A stretch of DNA of 58,552 bases from Oxalobacteraceae bacterium (lineage in GTDB: Bacteria > Pseudomonadota > Gammaproteobacteria > Burkholderiales > Burkholderiaceae_D), in contig JABTBR010000049.1 in NCBI GenBank assembly GCA_013284265.1, forward strand, positions 1-58,552, in the 5' to 3' direction. The notes under the pieces were generated by a model that was not told the origin of the DNA, searched no databases, and worked only from the letters and a program-made list of their open reading frames with translations. Below are positions 50,810 to 58,552 of the stretch, one piece after another (position 1 is the first letter of the stretch; every line of letters starts with the position of its first letter). The translations under genes were made by a program, and so were the position numbers.

Positions 50810-51847
50810 ATGAAGCAAGCACTTCGCGAAGCACCCAGCGCCGCAGGCGCCACCCGCAAAATCGTCATGTTCGCCTACGACGGCGTCGAACTGCTCGACG
50901 TGGCCGGACCGATGGAAGCCTTCGCCACCGCCTCCGCCCTGATCGGCGGTCCGGTGCCCAGCTACACGGTGCAGATCGCATCTGAGCGGCGCGGCATGAT
51001 ACGCACCGCCTCCGGCCTGGCGATCGAATCGGAGCGCGATTTGGGGACTGTGCGCGGCATCGATACCTTGCTGATCGCCGGCGGCGGCTCGGTGGTGCAG
51101 CTGTGCGAACATGCCGGCGTGGTCGGCATGCTCACGCAGCAGGCTGGCCGCGCGCGCCGCATCGGCTCGGTGTGTACCGGCGCCATGCTGCTGGCCGCGA
51201 CCGGGCTACTCGACGGCCGCCGCGCCGTGACCCACTGGAACTGGTGCGAACGGCTGGCGCGCGGCTACCCCAAGGTGCGGGTCGAGAGCGCGCCTATCTT
51301 TATCGCCGATGGCCCGGTCTGGAGCTCCGGCGGGATGACCGCCGGGATCGACCTGGCGCTGGCCATGATCGAGGATGATTTCGGCGTATCGGTGGCGCTA
51401 CGCACAGCGCGCGAGCTGGTGATGTTTTTGCGCCGTCCGGGCGGCCAATCGCAATTCGGCGTCGATACCGGACAGCCCCAGTCCAGCCGCGACGAGGCCA
51501 TGCGCCAGATCCAGAAGACCATCGTCGAGCAGCCTGGCGCCGACCTGTCGGTGGAAGCGCTGGCGCGCCACGCGGCCATGAGCCCGCGCAATTTCGCGCG
51601 TGTCTTCAAGCGCGAGACCGGCTCGCCGCCGGCCGAATTCGTCGAGCGCACCCGGCTTGAGCATGTGCGCCGCCAGCTCGAATCCACCTATGCGCCGGTG
51701 GAGGCGATCGCCATCGCCTGTGGCTTCCGCAGCGCCGACGTGATGCGCCGCGCCTTCCTGCGCTACCTGCAGGTCAGCCCGACCGAATACCGCGAGCGCT
51801 TCAGCGCTTGCCGCGCCAGCCCGCCAGCCGCTTTCAGCAATCACTAG
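50810..51847 (+). CDS. GlxA-family regulator (DJ-1/PfpI domain plus AraC HTH)
   Basis: This is a 345-aa regulator. The N-terminal DJ-1/PfpI-like domain is at about 16-200 (KIVMFAYDGVELLDVAGPMEAF and the nucleophile-elbow-like GSVCTGAMLLAATG with its Cys). The C-terminal AraC-type double HTH is at about 220-335 (LSVEALARHAAMSPRNFARVFKRETGSPPAEF and PVEAIAIACGFRSADVMRRAFLRYLQVSPTEYR). GlxA-type proteins sense small nitrogenous or amine metabolites. It is followed nine bases later by a stand-alone DJ-1/PfpI enzyme, which it probably controls. Confidence 0.9.
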   Translation: MKQALREAPSAAGATRKIVMFAYDGVELLDVAGPMEAFATASALIGGPVPSYTVQIASERRGMIRTASGLAIESERDLGTVRGIDTLLIAGGGSVVQLCEHAGVVGMLTQQAGRARRIGSVCTGAMLLAATGLLDGRRAVTHWNWCERLARGYPKVRVESAPIFIADGPVWSSGGMTAGIDLALAMIEDDFGVSVALRTARELVMFLRRPGGQSQFGVDTGQPQSSRDEAMRQIQKTIVEQPGADLSVEALARHAAMSPRNFARVFKRETGSPPAEFVERTRLEHVRRQLESTYAPVEAIAIACGFRSADVMRRAFLRYLQVSPTEYRERFSACRASPPAAFSNH

Positions 51848-51856
51848 AAAGGAAAT

Positions 51857-52516
51857 ATGATGAGCATTCAGTTGGAGGATATCGCCACCCGGCATGAACG
51901 CCTGAGGTCCCTGCATGTGGGGATTCTGGTCTTCCCTGGCGTCGAGGTCCTCGATTTCGCCGGCCCCTTTGAAGTGTTTTCGGTGGCCGCGCGGGTGGCC
52001 AAACGCGATCTCGGCATCGAGCAGGCGTTCAAGGTGTCGCTGATCGGCGCCCGCCACGACATCATCGAAGCGCGCCACGGCATGGGCGTCCTGCCACACT
52101 ACGGCTTCAACGATGCACCCGAAGTCGATCTGCTGATCGTGCCGGGTGGCTTGATGGAGCAGCCCCTGGACTGCGCGCCGACCCAGGCCTGGGTCGGCCG
52201 CGCCAGCGGCACGGCGGCGCTGACCGCCTCGGTCTGCACCGGCGCTTTTCTGCTGGCCAAGCTGGGCATGCTCGAGGGCCGTCCCGTCACCACCCACTGG
52301 TCCGACATCGCCGAATTGCGCGCGCAATTTCCCCAGCTTGAGGTGCGAGAAAACACGCCCTTCGTCGACTCCGGCCGCGTGGTGACCTCGGCCGGCATTT
52401 CCGCCGGCATTGGCATGAGTTTGTATCTGGTCGCGCGTTCAATGGGCGTCAGCATCGCCAGCGCCACCGCGCGCCAGATGGAGTACGACTGGCCGCCATC
52501 GGGCCAGGCGCATTAA
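51857..52516 (+). CDS. DJ-1/PfpI family protein (isonitrile hydratase-like)
   Basis: This 219-aa single-domain protein has VGILVFPGVEVLDFAGPFEVFS (about 20-41), LLIVPGG and the nucleophilic Cys in ASVCTGAFLLAKLG (about 128). It ends with VVTSAGISAGIGMSLYLVAR. The pattern is closest to isonitrile hydratase/ThiJ-like enzymes, but the substrate cannot be fixed from sequence. AAAGGA precedes the first ATG, and a second ATG follows at once and is an alternative start. It forms a two-gene operon with the GlxA-type regulator. Confidence 0.85.
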   Translation: MMSIQLEDIATRHERLRSLHVGILVFPGVEVLDFAGPFEVFSVAARVAKRDLGIEQAFKVSLIGARHDIIEARHGMGVLPHYGFNDAPEVDLLIVPGGLMEQPLDCAPTQAWVGRASGTAALTASVCTGAFLLAKLGMLEGRPVTTHWSDIAELRAQFPQLEVRENTPFVDSGRVVTSAGISAGIGMSLYLVARSMGVSIASATARQMEYDWPPSGQAH

Positions 52517-52555
52517 GCCTATCCTCTAGGTTTGAGGGTCGCGGCAGCCGATTAC

Positions 52556-52618
52556 AACCCACGGCAAAGAGCCGGGGTCTGACCCGCCGGGTCAGACCCC
52601 AGGGTTACGCCGTGGGTT
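52556..52618. repeat. Dispersed palindromic repeat, copy 3
   Basis: This is a 63-bp element identical base for base to copy 1 (38-100), from AACCCACGGCAAAGAGCCGG to ACGCCGTGGGTT. It lies between the convergent DJ-1 and OmpA-like genes, where it could serve as a bidirectional terminator. Confidence 0.92.
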
Positions 52619-52650
52619 CTAAGCTTGCCGGCGGCCCGCCAGCACCTGAT

Positions 52651-53451
52651 CTACTGCGCCACACGGAACTCGATGCGCCGGTTGCGCGCGCGACCATCGG
52701 CACTGCCGTTGTCGGCCACCGGCCGGTCCGGCCCCTGCCCCGACACCATCACCTTGTCCATGCTGATGCCCTTGCCGGCCAAATAGGCGCGCACCGCTTC
52801 GGCGCGCGCCTGGCTCAGCGCGACATTGCGCTCGCGCGGGCCGATGTTGTCGGTGTGCCCGATCACCTCCACTTTTTTATCCTTGACCTTCTGCAGCGCG
52901 GCCGCCATTTCATCCAGGATGCCGGTGCCGGACACGGTCAGCGTCGCCTTGCCGCTGTCGAATTCGATGATGCGCTTGTCCAGCGTGGCGTCAAGCATCT
53001 GCTGCTCGGCGGCGCTCACGCGCAAGCCATTGTTGACCGTGTAGGTGGGATTGAGGCTGGTGGCGATCTCGCTGGCGATCTGCTGGCGCTGCGCCTCGTT
53101 GGCCACTTCGCCGCGCAGGCTGACGTTATTGCCATCGACCTTGAGCTGGCCCTTGCTGACCATTTTCAGATTCGGGCTGATCAGCTTTTGCACATAGCCG
53201 CTCCAGTTGGGCGGCAGCGACACCGTGCCGATCGCCAGTTGGTCGAGCACCTGATCGGCGCCATACAGCTCACGCAAGCGTCCCAGCAGGGCGGCCTTGC
53301 TGGCCTCGTCCGGCACGGTGCCGCTGATGACGATCTGGCCGGGCCTGGGCGCGCTCTGATACGGGAGCGGCGCCTGCGCCAAGGCCGGCGCGGCCAAGCC
53401 ACCCAGGCCGCAGCACAGTATCAGGGCAGACAAACGAGATGGCTGATGCAT
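52651..53451 (-). CDS. OmpA-family protein with BON-like regions
   Basis: This 266-aa exported protein has a signal peptide (MHQPSRLSALILCCGLGGLA, cleavage near ALAQA). Two BON-like segments follow at about 38-155 (IVISGTVPDEASKAALLGRL and VSLRGEVANEAQRQQIASEI). The C-terminal OmpA peptidoglycan-binding domain is at about 165-266 (VEVIGHTDNIGPRERNVALS, ending GRARNRRIEFRV). It is the last gene of block 4, after tagF. As TssL here has no peptidoglycan-binding domain, this protein may anchor the T6SS membrane complex to the cell wall. That link is inferred from context. Confidence 0.88.
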   Translation of the reverse strand: MHQPSRLSALILCCGLGGLAAPALAQAPLPYQSAPRPGQIVISGTVPDEASKAALLGRLRELYGADQVLDQLAIGTVSLPPNWSGYVQKLISPNLKMVSKGQLKVDGNNVSLRGEVANEAQRQQIASEIATSLNPTYTVNNGLRVSAAEQQMLDATLDKRIIEFDSGKATLTVSGTGILDEMAAALQKVKDKKVEVIGHTDNIGPRERNVALSQARAEAVRAYLAGKGISMDKVMVSGQGPDRPVADNGSADGRARNRRIEFRVAQ

Positions 53452-53469
53452 GGCAGGCTCCCAAAGGAC

Positions 53470-54438
53470 TCAGGCAAAGGCGTGATGAAACAGCGGCAGC
53501 ACGGCGCCCAGCGACAGGCCGCCCTGCGCCATGCAGGCCGCCAGCGTTTGCAGCGCGGGGTCGCTGTTCAGCATGTCCTCTACCCAGCTGGTGTCGTCGA
53601 AGTTGATCTGGAATTCGCCCGCACAGTAAGGGTCGACAATCGCCTGCAGCGTCTCCGGTGCGGCCCCGCCAAAGCCGATCACCAGTGCCGGCCTGGCGTT
53701 GACTTCGGTGAAGAACAGGGCCAGTTCAAAATCGGCCTGCTGCAGGAACGGCAGCATCAGCGCCAGCCAGAACGCGGCGACGGCGAAGCCTTCGTCTGCG
53801 CCGCGCGGCAGCGGCAAGGCCAGGCTTTTTTCCAGGCAGGCCTCGCCGCTGCGGCGCACCGGTTGCAGCAGCAGACCCAGCGCCAGCACGATCTGGCTCG
53901 CGCTGGCACATCCAAGCAGGCCCGCCAGCCGGTCCAGCGTGCACTCGCCCAGAAACGCATGGCTGGCCGCATGGTGTAGCGGCGCCGCAGGGTCCAGTTC
54001 AAGCGAGAACAGCGCCAGCGTATGCAGGGCCTGCGCCGGGTCGCCCGCGGCCAGCACATCGGCCGCCAGCACGGTCATGGTCTGCCACAGCGGCGCCAGC
54101 ACCAGCGGGCACTCGGGCAGGAAGCTGCGTGGCGCATCGATGTCGATGGTACTGAACTGCATGAACGGATAGCGCCGCTGCGACTGGTCCGAACTGGCGA
54201 TCAGGTGGCCCGCCACGGCGTGTCGGCTGCGCGTGCCCACAAAGGCGAAGTGCAGCGGCCGCAGGCCGTCGTAGTGCTGCTTCCAGCGCGGATCGACAGT
54301 GAGCCGGTTCATCACCTCGGCCAGCCACTGGTCCAGCAAGCCGGCCAGCGCCACGTTGTCGGCGGCCTTGACGAAGTCGGCGCGGGTGGGAATCTTGCCG
54401 AAGTAGCCGATGTGCACCTGCTGCGGCGCGCGCTTCAT
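53470..54438 (-). CDS. tagF: T6SS-associated protein TagF (ImpM family)
   Basis: This 322-aa protein has the TagF N-terminal pattern HIGYFGKIPTRADFVKAADN (about 7-26), DQWLAEVMNRL and VGTRSRHAVAGHLIAS. In known systems TagF represses T6SS after translation, often by sequestering Fha. No fha, ppkA or pppA gene is present in this window. Its start overlaps the tssM stop by four bases (ATGA), so it is made together with TssM. The long C-terminal part is typical of the larger ImpM proteins. Confidence 0.9.
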   Translation of the reverse strand: MKRAPQQVHIGYFGKIPTRADFVKAADNVALAGLLDQWLAEVMNRLTVDPRWKQHYDGLRPLHFAFVGTRSRHAVAGHLIASSDQSQRRYPFMQFSTIDIDAPRSFLPECPLVLAPLWQTMTVLAADVLAAGDPAQALHTLALFSLELDPAAPLHHAASHAFLGECTLDRLAGLLGCASASQIVLALGLLLQPVRRSGEACLEKSLALPLPRGADEGFAVAAFWLALMLPFLQQADFELALFFTEVNARPALVIGFGGAAPETLQAIVDPYCAGEFQINFDDTSWVEDMLNSDPALQTLAACMAQGGLSLGAVLPLFHHAFA

Positions 54439-57400
54439 GGCGCCGCTCCCACGATGGTTTCCGGCAGCTGCATGCCGCGGAAGCCCTGATCCTGCGGCGC
54501 TGCCGCGCCCTGCCCCGAGCTTTCCGGACTGCTGGTGATCTTCAGGTCGAAGGACACGCTGATGGCGCCGCTGCTCCAGCGCAGCTCATACACGCCGCCG
54601 TCCTTGCGTTTGCGCTCGGCCGCTTCGATCATGCGCTTCAGGCCGAACTGGCCGGGCTGGTTGAACAGTTCCACGCTGCGCCCGTCGAAAGCGACCGCAG
54701 TGATGCGCGCGCCGGGCGCCCCCTGCGGGCTGGGATGGACCATATTGTTCCACTGGGAAGGCGTATTCCGGTAGCGCAGCTGCTGGCCATCGATCTCCAC
54801 GGTGTATTCCAGCGTGCCCGGCGCCGGGATGGGCTGGATCTGGAAGATGGTCTGGGCGGCGGCCGACGAGGTGGCCACGCCGCCCGCGCCGATAGGCGCG
54901 ATCCAGCCGGGGAAGCGCGCCACCGCCTGCGGCGCCAGGTGGATGCCCATGTCGGCCCAGGTGCGCGCGGCCAGCACGTCGCCGCGCCGCACCACCAGCG
55001 GCCCCATGGCGGTGTTGACGAACTTGGCCACCACGCCGTCGGGGCCGAAGAACTGGGCGATCTCGGCGCCGCTCGCTTCGATGCGGGCGCCGGGCGCGAA
55101 GGGGTATTTATTCGCCAGCGTGGTTTTGAAGGGTTCGTAGACCTGCGCCAGCCAGGTCTTGTTGATCTCCGCTTCGCAAGGAGCGATGATGACGGCGAAG
55201 GTCTGCATCAGGGGCCGCACCAGTATCGGCCGGATCGCCTGCTTCTGCGGCTCGCTCATCCCGGTCAGCATCTGCTCGTCCACATAGCGCAGCGCGTCGG
55301 CCAGCTCGGAGCCGCTGCCTTCGAGCGTCTGCTGCATGAACTGGCGCGCGCCAGGGCCGGGATCGCCCTGGTTCTTCAGCTGGTTCAGGCGGCTGCGCAG
55401 CTTGGACAGGGCTTCCAGGTAGGAGCGCATCAGCGAGGCGTCCTTGTCGCGCGCCGATACCAGCTTGCCGAAACCGGCGAACTCGCGCCCGACCACGCCG
55501 GACGGCTTGTCGAAGGCGCTGCCCGCCACCGGCAAGTTGAGATTGATGTTGACGTTCGACGGCGCGCTGCGCAGCACATTGGTACGGAACCAGCTACCCA
55601 GGCCGCTACGCGCTTCCTGCACGGCCGCGTTGGCCGCGCGCGGATTGTCCCAGGAGGTCTGTTCGTGGATCGCGCCCAGCAGCGTGGCGACCGGCGACGA
55701 TTGCGGATCGCCCAGCCGGTTCATGGCATTCACCGCGCCGTTAAATCCGTTCATGTCGCTGATGCTGACGCCCTGCACGAACTTCTGCCACTCCTTCGCA
55801 TAGTCGGCCTTGTACAGGTCCACCAGGCCCTTGTAGATCTGTTCCGGGCTGCCCTCCAGCGTCAGGTCGTCCTTGGTGGCGGTCTTCAGTACCCAGTCGC
55901 TGCTTTGCAGTTCATGGGTGGCGGCGTCGCGGAAGGCGCTGTCGACGTATTTTTCCCAGGCTTCGCGGGTGTAGGCACCGGGCACCGCATGGCTGCCCGC
56001 CACCAGCGCCTGATCCTGTTCGCCGACCAGCCGCGCCACCGTCAGCGCGGGGAAGCGGGTGCCGGCGCGGGCGCGGATGTCGGCGTAGATGCGCTCGCGC
56101 GCAGGCATGCCGCGCACCACCCGGCGCAGGTTCTCGCGGGCCTGGTCCACCAGCGCCAGCTTCTGCTCGAAGCGCGGCCAGGATGGATCGTCGATATGGG
56201 CCAGGTAAAAACTCATCAGCCGCTCGGCGCTGCGGATCAACTGCTCGCGCGGCATCGCGCCGCGGTTGCTCTCCAGCCAGCCGCGCCAGAAACGCGTGAG
56301 CTGGTCGTTCAGATGGCCCGTTTCGGCGCGGGTCTTATCGTCCAGCATCAGATAGGTTTTGAGGGCGTTGTAGGCGTCGTCCACGTTGGTGGGCGAAGCT
56401 TCCTGGAACTGGCGCGTGGCGCCGCTGGCCGGGGCGGATGGAACGGATGGAGCGGCCGATGCGATGGGCGGCGCCACCGTGGCAGCCGGTATGCCCGCGC
56501 TGGACAAGACGGCCGGCGCGGCCGCCGCGGCCGCGATGGCGGAGGTCGATGCGGCGGCCGGCGCAGCACCCGCGTTGGCGGCATGCGGCGCCTGCAGCTG
56601 GTCCGCGTTGGCGTTCATCTCTGCCAGCAAAGCTTCCAGCCGCGCCGCCACCGGCTTGAGCATCACTTCGCGCACACCGGTGAAGTACTCTTCGAGCAGC
56701 TTGCGCTCCAGCTGCTGCCCCTGGTATAGCCCCATGCGCAGCGACAGCGGCCGCTCCTGGCGGAATTTCTCCAGCTGCTCCAGCCGGTCCTGCAGCACGT
56801 CGAGCGCTTCCAGCCGCGATTGCAGGTCGAGCCGGTTTTGCTGCAGCTTGACCACCTTGTCCAGATCCGCGCGCACGCTGGCCACCAGTTGGCGGTTGCC
56901 CAGATACGACCAGCTCCACGCCCCCAGCGACACGCCCAGCAGCAGTATCGCCGTGAGGAAGGCGCCATACTTCAGGCGCGTCTTGTTGCGGGTCGCATGC
57001 TGCGACACCAGATCGCGGTCGGCGAAGATCACCTTGCGGAACAGGCCAAGCAGGAAGTAGCCGGTATCGCCCGCCTGCACCGCCAGCACCTCGGGCGGGG
57101 CTTGCAGCGCGAAGCGCTCGACCAGCCGCTTCGATTGCGCGCTGATGGGGGTACCCTCCTGCAGCGCGCTGGTGAAGTAAAAGCCGCGAAACATGGGCTT
57201 GTACTGAAAGGGGTTTTCCTCGAACAGCGTCGCCAGGAAAGCGCGCAGCGGCGCCCGGATCGAGGCGAATTCCAGCGGAAAGGTGAACACGCCGGGCGCC
57301 AGCAGATCGCGCCTCTGCACGCCCATATTCGCCAGGCTCAGTTCATGCAGGCCTTCGTTCAGCTCATCGAAAGCCTGATCGAAAAACGCCAGCAGATGCG

Positions 57401-58352
57401 CATTGCCCGTCTTGCGCTGATAGGGCATGGTGGCGCCCCACACGCGCTCACGCTCGCTCGCCTCGCTGCGCGCGAAGAACTCGCCGAAGCCGGCGATCAG
57501 GTCGGCCTTGGTGAACATCACGTAGACGGGAGCGAACACCTCCAGCCGTTCGATCAGATCCTGCACCCGCTTGCGCAGGCTGCGCGCCAGATTGATGCCC
57601 ATCGTGGGGTCGTCGCCGCGCAGTTCGGCGATGCTGACGGCGATGATGATGCCGTTGATCGGCGCGCGCTTGCGGTATTTTTTGAGCAGATCGAGAAAGC
57701 CCACCCATTCGGCCCGGTGCTCGTCCGCCACCGCATAGCGGCCCGCCGTATCGAGCACGATGCCATCGGTGGTAAAGAACCAGTCGCAATTACGGGTGCC
57801 GCCCACGCCCTGCACCACCTTGTTGTCGGCGATGGGGAACTGCAGTCCCGAATGCGTGACCGCGCTGCTCTTGCCGGCGGCCGGATTGCCGATGACCATA
57901 TACCAGGGCAGTTCGTACAGCGCGCGCGTGCCCGCCACGGCGCCCAGCTTGGAGCCCTTGATGGTGTCGATCGCCTGCTGCATGCTGTTGCGGATCGCAT
58001 CGACTTCGGCCCGCGCGGGCGCGCCCGCCTTGGCGCCGGGGCCATCGGCGCCGGGAACGCTGGGCGCGCCCGCCTTGGCGCCGGGGCCATCGGCGCCGGG
58101 AACGCTGGGCGCGCCAGCCTCTCCGCTACCCATCGCGTCGGCCAAGCGCATCGACGCGCGTTCGGCGCGGCGCCGCTTCAGATACCACAGCAGCAAGGCG
58201 ACCAGTCCGGCCACCGCCAGCGCCGCCAGCGTCCACACCAGCGCCAGCTCGAGCGCCTCGGCGCCGACATAGATGAAGGCCAGTACGGCGACGGCACCAA
58301 CGATGCTCAGGTGGCGGGAGTCGGTCAGGAAGTACCAGATTCGTCGCATCAT
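54435..58352 (-). CDS. tssM: T6SS inner-membrane protein TssM (IcmF)
   Basis: This 1305-aa protein is the main channel of the TssJLM complex. TM helices lie at about 14-57 (SIVGAVAVLAFIYVG, TLAALAVAGLVALLLWYL). The cytoplasmic NTPase domain has an intact Walker A GNPAAGKS at 155-162 and DTAGRY. A third TM helix (about residue 480, FLTAILLLGVSLGAWSW) precedes the periplasmic IcmF-related region and the C-terminal beta domain that binds TssJ. The start is placed at the double ATG at 58352, because the upstream ORF part runs through an intergenic repeat and looks non-coding; the ribosome binding site is weak. A 15-residue tandem repeat sits after the second TM helix, and an Ala/Pro-rich stretch in the periplasmic part. 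Confidence 0.93.
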   Translation of the reverse strand: MMRRIWYFLTDSRHLSIVGAVAVLAFIYVGAEALELALVWTLAALAVAGLVALLLWYLKRRRAERASMRLADAMGSGEAGAPSVPGADGPGAKAGAPSVPGADGPGAKAGAPARAEVDAIRNSMQQAIDTIKGSKLGAVAGTRALYELPWYMVIGNPAAGKSSAVTHSGLQFPIADNKVVQGVGGTRNCDWFFTTDGIVLDTAGRYAVADEHRAEWVGFLDLLKKYRKRAPINGIIIAVSIAELRGDDPTMGINLARSLRKRVQDLIERLEVFAPVYVMFTKADLIAGFGEFFARSEASERERVWGATMPYQRKTGNAHLLAFFDQAFDELNEGLHELSLANMGVQRRDLLAPGVFTFPLEFASIRAPLRAFLATLFEENPFQYKPMFRGFYFTSALQEGTPISAQSKRLVERFALQAPPEVLAVQAGDTGYFLLGLFRKVIFADRDLVSQHATRNKTRLKYGAFLTAILLLGVSLGAWSWSYLGNRQLVASVRADLDKVVKLQQNRLDLQSRLEALDVLQDRLEQLEKFRQERPLSLRMGLYQGQQLERKLLEEYFTGVREVMLKPVAARLEALLAEMNANADQLQAPHAANAGAAPAAASTSAIAAAAAAPAVLSSAGIPAATVAPPIASAAPSVPSAPASGATRQFQEASPTNVDDAYNALKTYLMLDDKTRAETGHLNDQLTRFWRGWLESNRGAMPREQLIRSAERLMSFYLAHIDDPSWPRFEQKLALVDQARENLRRVVRGMPARERIYADIRARAGTRFPALTVARLVGEQDQALVAGSHAVPGAYTREAWEKYVDSAFRDAATHELQSSDWVLKTATKDDLTLEGSPEQIYKGLVDLYKADYAKEWQKFVQGVSISDMNGFNGAVNAMNRLGDPQSSPVATLLGAIHEQTSWDNPRAANAAVQEARSGLGSWFRTNVLRSAPSNVNINLNLPVAGSAFDKPSGVVGREFAGFGKLVSARDKDASLMRSYLEALSKLRSRLNQLKNQGDPGPGARQFMQQTLEGSGSELADALRYVDEQMLTGMSEPQKQAIRPILVRPLMQTFAVIIAPCEAEINKTWLAQVYEPFKTTLANKYPFAPGARIEASGAEIAQFFGPDGVVAKFVNTAMGPLVVRRGDVLAARTWADMGIHLAPQAVARFPGWIAPIGAGGVATSSAAAQTIFQIQPIPAPGTLEYTVEIDGQQLRYRNTPSQWNNMVHPSPQGAPGARITAVAFDGRSVELFNQPGQFGLKRMIEAAERKRKDGGVYELRWSSGAISVSFDLKITSSPESSGQGAAAPQDQGFRGMQLPETIVGAAP
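58021..58110 (-). repeat. 45-bp tandem repeat inside tssM
   Basis: Two exact 45-bp units lie at 58021-58065 and 58066-58110, with a partial third after them. They encode 15-residue repeats (GAPSVPGADGPGAKA) in the cytosolic linker between the TM hairpin and the NTPase domain. The unit is in frame, so copy-number changes would only alter linker length. Confidence 0.9.
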
Positions 58353-58526
58353 GGCGGGGCTCGCATCGGTGACGAGTGGGCGCGCAGGCGCACGCGGGAT
58401 CGAGCCATGGTGCCACCAACGATGCGGCGTTTTCTTGACCAGCGACAATGATCCGGGCGGCAATGTTGTAGGCAGGCACAGTGCGCAAAGGAAGATGCCC
58501 TGCTCGCGGGCCGCGGACGCCCTTAG

Positions 58527-58552
58527 AACCCACGGCATAACCCTGGGGTCTG
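58527..58552. repeat. Dispersed palindromic repeat, copy 4 (cut by window end)
   Basis: AACCCACGGCATAACCCTGG begins the right or left arm of the same element seen at 38, 24353 and 52556. Only 26 bp are visible. It lies about 175 bp upstream of tssM, so the tssM promoter should lie between them; no palindromic TTGCG-N4-CGCAA element is seen in that stretch. Confidence 0.7.

Noticed and set aside
58353..58538. Longer N-terminus for TssM
   Set aside because: The extra frame runs through an intergenic repeat, lacks a signal or TM pattern expected of IcmF, and MMRRIWYFLTD is the normal start.
1..58552. tRNA or rRNA genes, integrase and insertion sequences bounding the catabolic island
   Set aside because: I saw no tRNA-like cloverleaf, rRNA, integrase or transposase reading frame in the window, so island borders cannot be tied to a mobile element.

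Overview
The window looks like chromosomal DNA of a GC-rich betaproteobacterium, most likely Oxalobacteraceae (Massilia/Duganella/Janthinobacterium-like). The grounds are the overall gene style, a PEP-CTERM protein, an SOS-type DNA polymerase II, a T6SS with ImpA/ImpM-type genes and lignin-aromatic catabolism. The genus is an inference and no rRNA or tRNA gene was seen.

Layout. 110-2455: a DTW-domain tRNA-modification protein and a chemotaxis receptor, both minus strand. 2716-3369: a PEP-CTERM protein. 3382-10664 (minus): T6SS block 1, reading TPR lipoprotein-tssB-tssC-hcp-tssE-tssH-tssA. 10807-35795: an aromatic catabolism island of about 25 kb. 35932-42756 (plus): T6SS block 2, reading tssJ-small membrane ORF-tssL-tssK-DUF2169 adaptor-PAAR toxin-immunity, followed by broken toxin/immunity cassettes. 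42950-48043 (minus): T6SS block 3, reading tssF-tssG-vgrG. 48176-50545 (minus): polB with a LexA box. 50810-52516 (plus): a GlxA-type regulator and a DJ-1/PfpI enzyme. 52651-58352 (minus): T6SS block 4, reading tssM-tagF-ompA.

Together the four blocks hold all 13 core T6SS genes (tssA-M), one copy each. They are separated by the catabolic island, polB and the DJ-1 pair. A 32-bp element with a TTGCG-N4-CGCAA palindrome occurs three times, each just upstream of a T6SS transcription unit (blocks 1, 2 and 3), which suggests co-regulation of the split system.

The island reads as a route from lignin-derived phenylpropanoids to protocatechuate. A XylR-type sigma-54 activator with two palindromic upstream sites and a good -24/-12 promoter precedes an operon of aldehyde dehydrogenase, coniferyl-alcohol dehydrogenase, DUF1302 barrel, DUF1329 protein, YCF48-like protein and an RND/MMPL transporter fused in frame to a type-B carboxylesterase. 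Next come a MarR regulator and an enoyl-CoA hydratase-feruloyl-CoA synthase-thiolase-hydroxyacyl-CoA dehydrogenase operon, with a divergent CoA transferase. Then follow pobA, a divergent AraC regulator, vanAB and a divergent MarR regulator with a perfect palindromic operator.

The items most worth following up are the transporter-esterase fusion, the shared T6SS promoter element, the array of displaced toxin tails and immunity remnants, and a 63-bp dispersed palindromic repeat. Two copies of that repeat are identical, and one supplies the last codons and stop of the DTW gene.
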